Origin: Desmodesmus armatus
Lineage: Eukaryota > Chlorophyta > Chlorophyceae > Sphaeropleales > Scenedesmaceae
Direction of reading: 5' to 3'
NCBI GenBank assembly: GCA_007449985.2
Contig: VIIQ02000042.1
Location: forward strand, 124,001 to 188,000
Length of the DNA stretch: 64,000 nucleotides
Numbering within the stretch: the stretch's first letter is position 1; each line of letters begins with the position of its first letter. A program made the position numbers and the translations under genes. Positions 55,312 to 64,000 of this stretch are shown here, in pieces. A model generated the notes under the pieces. It was not told where the DNA came from and made no database searches. It saw only the letters and a list, made by a program, of their open reading frames with translations.

Positions 55312-55649
55312 CGTAAGACAGTTCGGTCCATATCCAGTATTAGCGCTAGAATATTGAGGTCAGTCACTCATAGTACGAGAGGACCTGTAGTGAACATGCC
55401 AATGGTGTACCTGTTATCTTTCCAAAGGTAAACGCAGGGTAGCTATGCATGGAGTGAATAAGTACTGAATGCATCTAAGTACGAAGTCCAGACCAAGATG
55501 AGTATTCTCTATAAAGCCGCAGCAAGACAAGCTGTTTTGATAGGTATCAAGTGAAAGGCCAGTAATGGTTTTAGCTGAGATATACTAAAGGCGAATTGAT
55601 TTTGACCTATTTTCTTTATTTTTACTTCTCCGGAGCTTTGCTCCGCTGA

Positions 55650-55772
55650 TACTCTGGTGCTCTTTGCTTCAGTGGAACCACGCCAATCCATCCCGAACTT
55701 GGCTGTGAAACTCTGAAGAAGTTGACAAACTTGTTGGAAGTCTAGCAGGAAACATCAACTTAGTGCCAGGGT
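55650..55772 (+). rRNA. rrn5: 5S ribosomal RNA
   Basis: Contains CCAATCCATCCCGAACTTGG with flanking CTCTGGTG ... GTGCCAGGG pairing ends, typical of plastid 5S. A small hairpin (CGGAGC TTT GCTCCG) separates it from the 23S end. Ends approximate. Confidence 0.93.
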
Positions 55773-55928
55773 GATTTTTTTTTTGAAACATATGACTGCT
55801 TCGCGCCGCCGAGGCTTTGCCTCGGCGGGGCGGTGCGGTGCAAATCGAGGCAAATTGAGGCAAATTGAGGCAAAGCCACCCTGACAAACAATGACACATT
55901 ATGGAATTGAAGGAAGGTTCAATGCACA

Positions 55929-56018
55929 GGAGAGATGGCTGAGTGGTCGAAAGCGGCTGATTGCTAATCCGTTGTACGAGCTCTATTCGTACCGAGGGTT
56001 CGAATCCCTCTCTCTCCG
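55929..56018 (+). tRNA. trnS-GCU: tRNA-Ser(GCU)
   Basis: 90 nt class II tRNA. Acceptor GGAGAGA/TCTCTCC, discriminator G, anticodon GCT in GATTGCTAATC, long variable arm. It lies about 155 bp after 5S, with a GC-rich repeat patch (55795-55880) between. Confidence 0.95.
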
Positions 56019-56478
56019 AAAAAAAATGTGAATAGCCCCCTCCTTTTGCTGCGCTCCGCCGGCGAAGCAGCCAAAATGGGTCAAATACTCGTTATGGGTC
56101 AAATACTCGTTACTCATGCACCAAGATGATTCAAGGTTTTGCGGTTTCGCGGTTTTGCAGAATTGAGAGGTCTTTTTTTTTTTCGCTTTCTGGTACCTTC
56201 TATATAGTCAGAAAGCGAAAAATTGAAATTCAAAAAATAAAAAAAAAATTTTCTTCTTTTCAAAGAAAAAAACTTTTGCTTCAAAAGGAGAGAGACTTTT
56301 CATTTTTCAGCAAAGCTGAAAAGCTCAAAAATAAAAATGAAAAACAACAATGAAAAGCAGAAATTTTCATACTTTTCATTGTTGTTTTTCCTTTTTCAGC
56401 AAAGCTGAAAAGGAAAGCTCAAAAGTGCCTAGGCTTTGCGGAGAGAGGCAAAGCCTAGGCGGTGCAGAGCAAAAAAAA
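56019..56478. other. trnS-rpl12 spacer
   Basis: A 19-bp direct repeat ATGGGTCAAATACTCGTTA at 56076-56112 (two adjacent copies), AT-rich DNA, and a strong hairpin at about 56336-56391 (arms AACAACAATGAAAAG and complement) after rpl12. No gene. Confidence 0.6.
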
Positions 56479-56877
56479 TTAAACAATTTTTACTTTTGCA
56501 CCAACTTCTTCTAATTGTTGTTTTGCTGCTTCAGCTTCTTCTTTTGAAACTGACTCTTTTAATGTTTTTGGTAATGTTGCTGTAAATTCTTTTACTTGGT
56601 TTACGGCAATGTTTGCAATATTACGTACTACTTTGTAAACTCCTACTTTTTTATCACCAGGAATTTCTTCTAATACAACATCAAATAATGTTTTTTCTTC
56701 TTCTTTTGGAGCAGCTTCTGCTGCACCTCCAGAAGGCATTGCAGCCATCATTACACCACCTCCTACAGGAGCTGATGCATCAACTCCAAAAGTTTCTTCA
56801 ATTTGAGAAACTAATTCTGAAGCTTCAAGTAAAGTTAAAGTTTTTAATTTTTCAATGATTTCGTTCACTGTTGACAT
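56479..56877 (-). CDS. rpl12: 50S ribosomal protein L12 (L7/L12)
   Basis: 132 residues from [20 protein letters not shown]. An upstream in-frame ATG would translate a GC-rich repeat and is rejected. The N-terminal dimerisation helices, an Ala/Gly hinge ([20 protein letters not shown]), and the C-terminal domain with [13 protein letters not shown]...[19 protein letters not shown]...VKIV are present. L12 forms the ribosomal stalk that recruits elongation factors. Absent from the Chlamydomonas reinhardtii plastid, so its presence helps place the alga. Confidence 0.94.
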   Translation of the reverse strand: MSTVNEIIEKLKTLTLLEASELVSQIEETFGVDASAPVGGGVMMAAMPSGGAAEAAPKEEEKTLFDVVLEEIPGDKKVGVYKVVRNIANIAVNQVKEFTATLPKTLKESVSKEEAEAAKQQLEEVGAKVKIV

Positions 56878-58079
56878 AGAAATAATTCTGAAATTTTCTT
56901 TATATCTTTTTTTGATTTTTTGAATTTTTTGCACCTTTGCCGGCGGAGCAGAGCAAAGCGGATTGCTTCGCTGGCAGAGCTTTGCTCTGCACCGCACCGC
57001 TCCGCGTTGCGGTGCAGAGCGCAGCAAAGCTTTGCGGTGCAGAGCGGAGGGCAAAGCCCCCCGCAAAGCGGAGCGGAGCGCAGCAGAACAGAGCACTCTA
57101 TTTTTTCATTCTTTGAATCAAAGATTTTGGTGTTTTTTTGTTTTTGGCTGCTTCCTTTTTCAAAAAAGAAAAAGAAAAGCATAGCCACCTCCATCTGCTT
57201 CTACATCTATCCATTCATCTGCAGAGTCAGGGTCAGGGTCAGGGTCAGGGGGTGAGGGGGCAAAGCCCTTTGCGTAGCAAAAAACCCTTTGCTCTGCTCC
57301 GCCGGCAAAAAACCCAAACCCAAACCCAACCCAACCCAGGCCTAGGCTCTGCTTCTGCGAAGCAATCCGCTTTGCGGTGCAAAGCGGTGCAAAGCGGTGC
57401 AAAGCGGTGCAAAGCGGTGCAAAGCGGTGCAAAGCGGTGCAAAGCGGTGCAAAGCGGTGCAAAGCGGTGCAAAGCGGTGCAAAGCGGTGCAAAGCGGTGC
57501 AAAGCGGTGCAAAGCGGTGCAAAGCGGTGCAAAGCGGTGCAAAGCGGTGCAAAGCGGTGCAAAGCGGTGCAAAGCGGTGCAAAGCGGTGCGGAGCCCACC
57601 GCCGGGGTGGCCGGGGCTTTGCCCAGGCCCAGCCCCGGCAAAAGAAATTCCCCCTTATAAAGTGGGGGGAAAGACTTTTTGGTAAAAAACAAAAACTATG
57701 TTCCCAAAAAACAAACAAACTGCATTTTTATTTTATCGCTTTCTGGTTTTTTTTTCTTTTTTTTTTTGAAAAAAGATTTTCTTTCAAAGATCAGCTGGAA
57801 AATTCAGAAGTTCATAGACCCACTTTACTCCTTTTTTGCACCGCTGCGCTCCTTTGCTTTGCAAATCGAGGCAAAGCCTAGGCTTCGCTTGCGCAGCGAA
57901 GCCCCGCCGAGGCAAAGCCTAGGCTTCGCTTGCGCAGCGAAGCAGAGCTTTGCGGAGGAGGGCTTTGCCCCGGCGGAGTGCAAAGCTCTGCTCCGCTCCG
58001 CGTTGCGGATTGCTTCGCTCCTTTGCTTTGCAAATCGAGGCAAAGCCTAGGCGGAGAAGGGTAAGGAAAAAGAAAGTTT
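56878..58079. repeat. cemA-rpl12 spacer with GC-rich islands and 10-mer array
   Basis: GC-rich islands at 56930-57090, 57225-57650 and 57830-58060 separated by AT-rich DNA. The middle one holds the 21-copy decamer array, GGGTCA hexamers and a run of CCCAAAC/CCAAC units. In the last, a block with CAAATCGAGGCAAAGCCTAG is present three times. No gene. Confidence 0.7.
57381..57590. repeat. 21 tandem copies of the decamer AAAGCGGTGC
   Basis: 21 perfect copies, 210 bp, in phase with a preceding TTTGCGGTGC. It shares GCGGTGC with the 17-copy array at 20811-20980 and differs at the other three positions (AAA against GGA), so the two arrays expanded separately from related seeds. Confidence 0.95.
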
Positions 58080-59822
58080 TTACTCAATCATTGCATGATA
58101 TGTAGCAACTGTAGCTGGAGATGCACGATTTAAATGACGGAAAATCAGATATTTAAATAAAACATCTAATAAAACTGGAAGCGTGGCAACTAATAAAAAA
58201 ATTGTTGTTTGACTTTCTGGAAGGCCATAATGATCAAAAAATGTTTGAAAAAACAATTCCCAAATATTTGGTGAATGATAGCCAACTAAAAGATCTGTTA
58301 AAAATAAAATAAGTAATGATTTTTTGCTGTCATCCAATCCAAAAAAAACTTCCAGCAAAAAGGATTTTGTAATGTTTATTTGAATTTCTAAGCGAACAAG
58401 TAAAAACCATAATGTAGCAAAACTCAAAATATCTGCAAAAAAATTTGTGACTGCTTCTATGCTTTCTTCATTATAATGCTTTGCTAATTCCACAATTTTT
58501 GTTTGTAAACGTTTTTGAAGTGAATTTTGAAAGTTTGTTGAAAAAGAGAGACTTTCTTCTCTTCCGCTTTGCGGAGTGAGAGAGATTTTTTCCTCAAAAG
58601 CCATTTTTTCCTCAAAATCTTGTTTTGCTGACGCAGGAACAGGAAAAAGCCCCGGCGTAGCAGAGCCTAGGATTTGCTTCTCTGCAGCGGCAGAGTCAGG
58701 GGGCAAAGCCCCCAGCTCTGCTTCGCTGCCGCTTTGCACCGCAAAGCGGATTGCTTCGCTGGCAGAGCGTTGCGGCTGGGTCAGGGGGCTTTGGGTTTTT
58801 TGCTCTCTGCTTCGCAGTTCGCTTTGCTCTGCTCCGCCGGCAAAGGGTTTTTTGCCGGCGGAGCAGAGCAAAGGGCTTTGCCCCCTGACCCACTGACCCT
58901 GACCCTGACCCAACTCAATTATTTGTGATGGTAATGATGATGCTGGTGCCCATCCGCTTTGCCTAGGCAAAGCTTTGGCAGCGGACGATGAGACTTCCTC
59001 AAATGATTCTTTTTTTGATTTTTCTTCAAGAGAGAAGTCTTTTTTTGAAAAAAAGGAATTTTCTGGATCTGAAAAGAGAAAAGATTCAAAATACATTTTT
59101 TCTTCATAATTTTTAAATTCAGAAAAAGCTTTTTTTTGCTGATAAGAATTTAAAAAGATTTCATGATTTTGTGTATTCCAAAAATATTCTGTAATTGGTC
59201 GAATAAAATAATTTTTTGCAAGAAAATTAATACTTAAAGGTACAAATAAAAGAATAAATAAACATTTGACTGTTGTTAAAAAAAGATATCGATAAAATCG
59301 ATATTCTTGAATAACAAAATTTTCAACATCAAAAAATAATTGTTTAAAAAAACGATCAAATACACGATTAAAAGATCGTGGAAAAAGACCAATTTCTTCA
59401 TACGTAATTGAAACAACTTGCTGTTTTTGTGTTTCTAACAAACGATTTGTACCAAAAGAAGAATTGGAGAATCCACTATTCATTTTTTGAGATGGAAGTG
59501 AAGGTTTTTGTCGAGAAGCTTTATAAAAATTTTGTCTTTTTTTATCAGAAAAAAATGAAAAAGAGTCTTTTTCTCTTCCGCTTTGCGGAAGAGCAGAACC
59601 ATTTTGTTGTTCTTTTGACCAAGGATTTGGGCTGCCATATATTCTTTCATCACCTTCTTGACTTTGTGCCCTTGCTACAAAAGTCATTTGAGAAAATTGA
59701 AAAAGTTGATTTTTCTGCTCCACGGGAAAAAGAAAAAAACATTTTTTGATCCAGAGTGGAGAGAGGAACATGAAAATTTTTTTCTTTTGAATGGAAATCA
59801 AAAGAAGAAAAACCTGGCACAA
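58080..59822 (-). CDS. cemA: chloroplast envelope membrane protein, with repeat-derived insertion
   Basis: 580 residues. The start is uncertain (ATG at 59822 or later ones such as 59772 or 59687). The conserved parts are an N-terminal domain with FPRSFNRVFDRFFKQLFFDV, a first hydrophobic helix, and the C-terminal membrane block from IVELAKHYNEESIEAVTNFF through RHLNRASPATVATYHAMIE, typical CemA. It is an inner-envelope protein linked to proton extrusion and inorganic carbon uptake. Residues about 277-398 are encoded by GC-rich repeat DNA (58628-58992), and two tiny repeat copies (PQSGRE) lie elsewhere in the frame. The frame stays open throughout. Confidence 0.92.
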   Translation of the reverse strand: MCQVFLLLISIQKKKIFMFLSPLWIKKCFFLFPVEQKNQLFQFSQMTFVARAQSQEGDERIYGSPNPWSKEQQNGSALPQSGREKDSFSFFSDKKRQNFYKASRQKPSLPSQKMNSGFSNSSFGTNRLLETQKQQVVSITYEEIGLFPRSFNRVFDRFFKQLFFDVENFVIQEYRFYRYLFLTTVKCLFILLFVPLSINFLAKNYFIRPITEYFWNTQNHEIFLNSYQQKKAFSEFKNYEEKMYFESFLFSDPENSFFSKKDFSLEEKSKKESFEEVSSSAAKALPRQSGWAPASSLPSQIIELGQGQGQWVRGQSPLLCSAGKKPFAGGAEQSELRSREQKTQSPLTQPQRSASEAIRFAVQSGSEAELGALPPDSAAAEKQILGSATPGLFPVPASAKQDFEEKMAFEEKISLTPQSGREESLSFSTNFQNSLQKRLQTKIVELAKHYNEESIEAVTNFFADILSFATLWFLLVRLEIQINITKSFLLEVFFGLDDSKKSLLILFLTDLLVGYHSPNIWELFFQTFFDHYGLPESQTTIFLLVATLPVLLDVLFKYLIFRHLNRASPATVATYHAMIE

Positions 59823-60179
59823 AATGGTTTTTATGCCAAATTTTCACTTTTTGGAACTTCAAAAAAGAAAATAAAAGGTGGTTCAAAAATAAAGATTCAA
59901 AGAGTCTGAATTGAACTTAATAGGCAAAACTCTTTTGGTTTCTTTATTTTTAAGTTTTGAAACCAAGTAAAAAATCTACATTTTGAAAATGAAAAAAGTT
60001 TTGAAACATTGATAAAATCAAAAAATTTTCTGAAACTTTTTTAAAAAAAAGAAAAAATCTTCATTACAAAATTTTATATTAATAGAAAAAAGTTTGTTTT
60101 CCAAACTTTTGTTTCATGAAAAAGCAAAAAAAGAGAAATTTCTCTTTTTTGCTTTTCAATAATAAAAAAATTTACAGTT
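59823..60179. other. psbI-cemA spacer
   Basis: AT-rich. A perfect hairpin at about 60118-60157 (GAAAAGCAAAAAAAGAGAAA and complement) lies just after psbI. No gene. Confidence 0.55.
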
Positions 60180-60296
60180 TTAATCTAAATTTCCTTTTCC
60201 TGGGTTACGAGCAGGGTCATTTGATAAGAAACCGAAAATAAATAAAAATACAAAGAAAGTTACAACAGTATAAACAAAAATTTTAAGTGTTAACAT
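60180..60296 (-). CDS. psbI: photosystem II protein I
   Basis: 38 residues: [20 protein letters not shown] then [18 protein letters not shown]. The SNDPxRNPG signature is diagnostic. A single-span PSII core subunit next to D1/CP43. Confidence 0.96.
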   Translation of the reverse strand: MLTLKIFVYTVVTFFVFLFIFGFLSNDPARNPGKGNLD

Positions 60297-60351
60297 GTGA
60301 GAATATGAAAATTTCAAAGTTTTTCATGATTTATCAATACAAAGTGAAGTT

Positions 60352-60391
60352 TTTATCAGGCTGAAAAAAAAAATTTTTCAGTCTGATAAAA
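60352..60391 (-). terminator. stem-loop downstream of atpA
   Basis: Inverted repeat with arms TTTTTATCAGGCTGAAAAA and near-complement, about 50 bp past the atpA stop. Confidence 0.55.
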
Positions 60392-60444
60392 AAGGAAAAT
60401 TTGTTATGCTACCTGTTCTAGTTTGAATGAAGGTTTACAAAAAA

Positions 60445-61968
60445 TTAATTTGTTTTTGTAGCTCCAAATTCAGCTAAGAAGTCAGTAATTGCTTTTTTAA
60501 GTAAAGATTCAGCTTCTGGTGTAAATGTGTTTGTTTTACGAACGATTTCACCATATTGAGGAACATTGTTTACTAAATAAGTACGAAGACCAGATAAGAA
60601 AGCACGAACATCAGAAACTTCTAAAGAATCTAAATATCCATTTGTTCCAGTGTAAATACTAGCAACTTGATCTTCAACAGATAAAGGAGAGTTTTGAGGT
60701 TGTTTTAAAATTTCTCTTAAACGAGAACCACGAGCAAGTTGTTTTTGCGTAGCAGCATCTAAGTCAGAAGCGAATTGAGAGAAAGCTTCTAATTCAGCAA
60801 ATTGAGCTAAAGATAATTTTAATGTACCAGCTACTTGTTTCATAGCTTTTGGTTGAGCAGCAGAACCTACACGTGATACAGAAATACCAACGTTAATAGC
60901 AGGACGAATACCAGCGTTAAATAAATCTCCAGATAAGAAAATTTGACCATCTGTAATAGAAATTACGTTTGTAGGAATATATGCAGAAACGTCACCTTCT
61001 TGTGTTTCAACAACAGGAAGAGCTGTCATGCTTCCTTCACCTAAAGCATCACTTAATTTTGCAGCACGTTCTAAAAGACGTGAGTGTAAGTAGAAAACGT
61101 CTCCTGGGTAAGCTTCACGTCCTGGTGGACGACGTAATAATAATGACATTTCACGGTAAGCTTGTGCTTGTTTTGAAAGGTCATCATAAATTGTTAAAGT
61201 AGGACGTCCTGTGTACATGAAGTATTCAGCTAAAGTAGCTCCAGTGTAAGGAGCTAAGTATTGTAAAGTTGATGGTTCATTTGCGTTTGCCATTACAATA
61301 ATTGTATAGTCTAATGCTCCACGTTCTTTTAATGAGTTTAAAACTTGAGCTACAGAAGATGCTTTTTGACCAATAGCTACATAAACACAAATTACACCTT
61401 TTCCTTTTTGGTTTAAAATTGTGTCAACAGCAATTGCAGTTTTTCCTGTTTGACGGTCTCCAATGATTAATTCACGTTGTCCACGTCCAATAGGAATCAT
61501 AGCATCAACAGCAACTAAACCTGTTTGTAAAGGTTCGTATACTGAACGACGAGCAACAATACCAGGTGCTGGAGATTCAATAGCACGAGTATCAGAAGTT
61601 GGAATAGCACCTTTTCCGTCTACTGGACGAGCTAATGCATCAACTACACGTCCTAAATAAGCTTCTCCTACTGGAATTTCAGCAATTTTTCCAGTACAAC
61701 GTACACGGCTTCCTTCAGTGATTTTTAAACCATCACCTAATAATACTGCACCTACGTTGTTTGCTTCTAAATTTAAAGCAATCCCTAAAGTACCATCTTC
61801 AAATTCTAAAAGTTCACCTGACATTACTCGATCTAAACCGTAAATACGAGCAATACCATCACCTACTTGGAATACAATTCCGAAATCAACCATTTTTACT
61901 TCAGGTGTATATTCATTAATTAAGTCTTTAATTAAATTACTTAATTCTTCAGGCGTACGCATTGACAT
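60445..61968 (-). CDS. atpA: ATP synthase CF1 alpha subunit
   Basis: 507 residues, start [20 protein letters not shown] (matches the green-algal MAMRTPEEL start). The Walker A motif GDRQTGKT lies at about residue 171. Further conserved parts are [40 protein letters not shown] and the non-catalytic site motif [17 protein letters not shown]. Alpha alternates with beta in the catalytic hexamer. Codon use is close to that of other strongly expressed genes. Confidence 0.98.
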   Translation of the reverse strand: MSMRTPEELSNLIKDLINEYTPEVKMVDFGIVFQVGDGIARIYGLDRVMSGELLEFEDGTLGIALNLEANNVGAVLLGDGLKITEGSRVRCTGKIAEIPVGEAYLGRVVDALARPVDGKGAIPTSDTRAIESPAPGIVARRSVYEPLQTGLVAVDAMIPIGRGQRELIIGDRQTGKTAIAVDTILNQKGKGVICVYVAIGQKASSVAQVLNSLKERGALDYTIIVMANANEPSTLQYLAPYTGATLAEYFMYTGRPTLTIYDDLSKQAQAYREMSLLLRRPPGREAYPGDVFYLHSRLLERAAKLSDALGEGSMTALPVVETQEGDVSAYIPTNVISITDGQIFLSGDLFNAGIRPAINVGISVSRVGSAAQPKAMKQVAGTLKLSLAQFAELEAFSQFASDLDAATQKQLARGSRLREILKQPQNSPLSVEDQVASIYTGTNGYLDSLEVSDVRAFLSGLRTYLVNNVPQYGEIVRKTNTFTPEAESLLKKAITDFLAEFGATKTN

Positions 61969-62467
61969 AAAAATTATAAGTTTAAGAAAAGTATTTTTTT
62001 TGAAAAGATCTTTTTTCTTCTGCCTAAATCTTTTTGCTATTCACAGCAGCCGTACATCAAGGTGCTCCTTCAACCTGACTGAAAAGCAGTCAAAGTAGAG
62101 AGAACACCAGTTTGACAATGCATAGCCTTTTCAACTTGGCAGAGAGCTTTATTTCACTTCTCAGAGTTTGTACGCAAGTCCACAAAGTTCAAAATTATCA
62201 GAAACAAAGGGGCGCATTTTTTTTTTCTATAAAAAATACTTTTTGAAAAAAACGAAAAGAGACTGAAAAAGAGAAAATGAAAAATTTTTGTTCTTCATTT
62301 TTGAAAAAAACCTTCTTTTTTGTTTTTGTCTTTTTGAAATTCAATATTTCTTTTTTTTGAAAAGATATCAAAAGAAAGAAAAAAAAATCAGTTTTTTAGA
62401 CTCAATATCAATAAGAGATTGAAAAAGAGTAACATTTATGAACAAACTTAAGGTAAAGATATTTTTA
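61969..62467. other. trnG-atpA spacer
   Basis: AT-rich with a less AT-rich stretch at 62040-62200. No repeat island and no gene seen. Confidence 0.5.
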
Positions 62468-62540
62468 AGCGGATGACGCGATTCGAACGCGCGACATTGG
62501 ACTTGGAAGGACCACGCTCTACCAACTGAGCTACATCCGC
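62468..62540 (-). tRNA. trnG-UCC: tRNA-Gly(UCC)
   Basis: 73 nt. Acceptor GCGGATG/CATCCGC, anticodon TCC in CTTCCAA, T-arm GCGCGTTCGAATCGCGT. No intron. Confidence 0.94.
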
Positions 62541-62758
62541 AATTGTATTATTATAATAGCAAATTCAAAAAAAAAAGCAAGTTTTTCAAATTTTCTAAAA
62601 AAAAGGAAAAAAAAATATTTCTCCTTTTTTTTAGAAAATTTGAAAAGAAAAAGTTTAAAAATTTGCTACAAAGGCTTCTTTTTTATACAGGAAACGCTAT
62701 GAACAAAGCAGTTCACTAAAAGCAAAGCTGTAAAGCATGACCAAAATGAATGGAAAAA

Positions 62759-63061
62759 TTACCAACTTGCTTTTCGTACACCTGGTAAAAGTCCTTCATG
62801 AGCCATTTCACGTAAAACATGACGAGATAATCCAAAATCACGATAATATCCTTTTGGACGTCCTGTAACTAAACAACGATTATGTAAACGAACAGGAGAA
62901 CTGTTTCTTGGTAATTTTTGAAGTTTTCTTTGATAAGCATATTTTTCTTTAATAGAAGATGCATTTTTAATTTGTTCTTTTAAAATTGCACGTTTTTTTG
63001 CATATTTCATAACTAAATTTTGGCGCTTCATTTCGCGCTGAATCATTGCTTTATTTGCCAT
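62759..63061 (-). CDS. rps14: 30S ribosomal protein S14
   Basis: 100 residues, the standard plastid length: [20 protein letters not shown] through [20 protein letters not shown] and [20 protein letters not shown] ending ASW. A zinc-free S14 (NRCLVTGRP). A hairpin at about 62584-62645 follows on the minus strand. Confidence 0.97.
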   Translation of the reverse strand: MANKAMIQREMKRQNLVMKYAKKRAILKEQIKNASSIKEKYAYQRKLQKLPRNSSPVRLHNRCLVTGRPKGYYRDFGLSRHVLREMAHEGLLPGVRKASW

Positions 63062-63314
63062 TTTTATAAAAATAAAAATTTTTATTATTCAAAAAGAATT
63101 TCTTTTTTTCTGTAAAAAAAAAATGTATAGAAAGATTTTTGTATTTCTTTCAAAAACAATTTTCCACTTTTTTCATGTTTACTCTCTTTATAGTAAGAAC
63201 TTATAAACTGTAAGTCTTCATCAAATACTTCTTTTTGAATAGCAGAGTGCCAGTCAAAAATTTTGTATTTTTGAAATTTTTTCTTTTCTCAAATTTTGAG
63301 AAAAAGAAAAAGAA

Positions 63315-63595
63315 TTAACGTCTTTTTGCTTTTTTGTCACTTTTTACATGACCTTTAAATGTTCGAGTTGGTGCAAATTCACCCAGTTTATGACCAACCA
63401 TTTGATCAGTAATAAAACTGGAATAAATTCTCTTCCATTATAAGTTGAAATAGTATGACCAATCATAATTGGTAAAATAGTAGAAGAACGTGACCAAGTT
63501 GTTAAAACTTTTTTTTGACCTTGTGCATTAAATTTTTCAATTTTTTTTAGTAAATGATCTGCTACGAAAGGTCCTTTTTTAATTGAACGTGACAT
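63315..63595 (-). CDS. rps19: 30S ribosomal protein S19, frameshifted as given
   Basis: Starts [20 protein letters not shown] and follows the S19 pattern to [15 protein letters not shown]. There the frame breaks near 63420. In the +1 frame the rest of S19 continues perfectly ([34 protein letters not shown] at 63315). The total is 281 nt, one short of a multiple of three: a single A seems to be missing in the Ile codon after PVL. Because the sequence on both sides is fully conserved, a sequencing error in an A/T run is the simplest reading; a recent mutation or ribosomal frameshifting are alternatives. S19 binds near the 30S head. Confidence 0.9.
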
Positions 63596-64000
63596 AAAAA
63601 AATTTCTCAATTCATACTTAGCTTTTGATTTTCTATTTTTTTTTGTTTTTGTAAATATTTCAAGCATAAATTGCCTTCAGTTTTTTTCTTAAACATTTTA
63701 TTTTTTTTCAATACTATGTGAAGAAAGGAATATATACATATGTCTATTTTTTGTTTTTTAAAAAACATTAAAATGATTGTTTCTGAGTTCTTTGAAATTG
63801 AAAAAAAATGAAATTGCTTTTGGTAACGAACAGACATCAACCCTTGCTTGTATTCACTTGAGTAGCAAACTGCATTTCTCCAACTCCAAATTTCAACTGC
63901 TGAATGAATGAATGGCACAGTTGAGCTTTAATGCTCTATTCACCATAAATAGAAAATCATTGACATACAAAGGGCACCTCCTTCTCTTCAAACAAGTATA
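63596..64000. other. region upstream of rps19
   Basis: AT-rich to the window end. No gene recognised; rpl2 or rpl23, which often precede rps19, are not seen here. Confidence 0.5.

Larger units (their letters stand above)
51888..55612 (+). rRNA. rrn23: 23S ribosomal RNA (three exons)
   Basis: Exons are about 51888-54455, 54896-55039 and 55312-55612. Recognisable parts: the 5' GGTGGAGACCTAGGCACTCA, the CCGTAACTATGACGGTCCTA (1917 loop), AAAGACCCTATGAAGCTT, and the sarcin-ricin loop AGTACGAGAGGACC. The first intron splits CTAGGGAT/AACAGGCTG (omega site) and the second CAGAACGT/CGTAAGACAG (the I-CreI site). A long AT-rich variable stretch at 52190-52340 could be a processed internal spacer like those of Chlamydomonas 23S, but the sequence cannot prove this. 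Ends approximate. Confidence 0.95.

Noticed and set aside
57138..57881. Long open frames across the second decamer array
   Set aside because: Same cause; no family similarity and both strands are open.

Overview
This window is chloroplast (plastid) DNA of a green alga, most likely class Chlorophyceae. It carries psa, psb, pet and atp genes, rbcL, chlB, plastid ribosomal protein genes, tRNAs and a 16S-trnI-trnA-23S-5S operon. Coding sequence is AT-rich with TAA/TAG stops. The chlorophycean signs are a psaA split into trans-spliced pieces at the same two joints as in Chlamydomonas, psaA exon 2 directly downstream of psbD, a giant rps2, a long cemA, an intron-rich psbA, and 23S group I introns at the classical omega and I-CreI sites. 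infA and rpl12 are both present, unlike in Chlamydomonas reinhardtii, which points to another chlorophycean lineage. I cannot name the species.

Layout. 0.2-2.7 kb (+): psbF, psbL, intron-containing trnL-UAA, petG. 2.9-15.3 and 19.2-19.5 kb (mostly -): rps12, psaJ, atpI, psbJ, psaA exon 2, psbD (two group I introns), psbK, psbH, psbN (+), psbT and psbB. psbB is interrupted by a 3.9 kb group II intron that carries a reverse transcriptase/HNH ORF and a second, unrecognised ORF. 20-25.6 kb (-): infA, rps2, trnN, petL, psaC, trnfM. 27-36 kb (+): chlB, psb30, trnK, psaA exon 3 (group I intron with a double GIY-YIG ORF), trnD, rps7, atpE, trnS-UGA. 37-39.7 kb (-): rps11, trnY, rbcL. 40.4-41 kb (+): rpl20 and an rpl32 that lacks its first codons and follows group II domains V/VI, so it is probably trans-spliced. 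41-49 kb: psbA (three group I introns, two with homing-endonuclease ORFs) between decayed reverse-transcriptase remnants, then trnH (-). 49.8-56 kb (+): rRNA operon and trnS-GCU. 56.5-63.6 kb (-): rpl12, cemA, psbI, atpA, trnG, rps14, rps19 (frameshifted as given).

Intergenic space is large and has two textures: AT-rich DNA with perfect stem-loops after most genes, and GC-rich islands of short palindromic modules. These modules have also entered the cemA coding region and a psbD intron, and have grown into tandem arrays (17 copies of one 10-mer, 21 of a related one, 16 of CCAAC). Points most worth checking: in-frame TGA codons inside two otherwise intact intron ORFs where Trp fits, the rpl32 trans-splicing signature, the second ORF in the psbB intron, and a 16S rRNA whose 3' end lacks the CCTCC anti-Shine-Dalgarno core.
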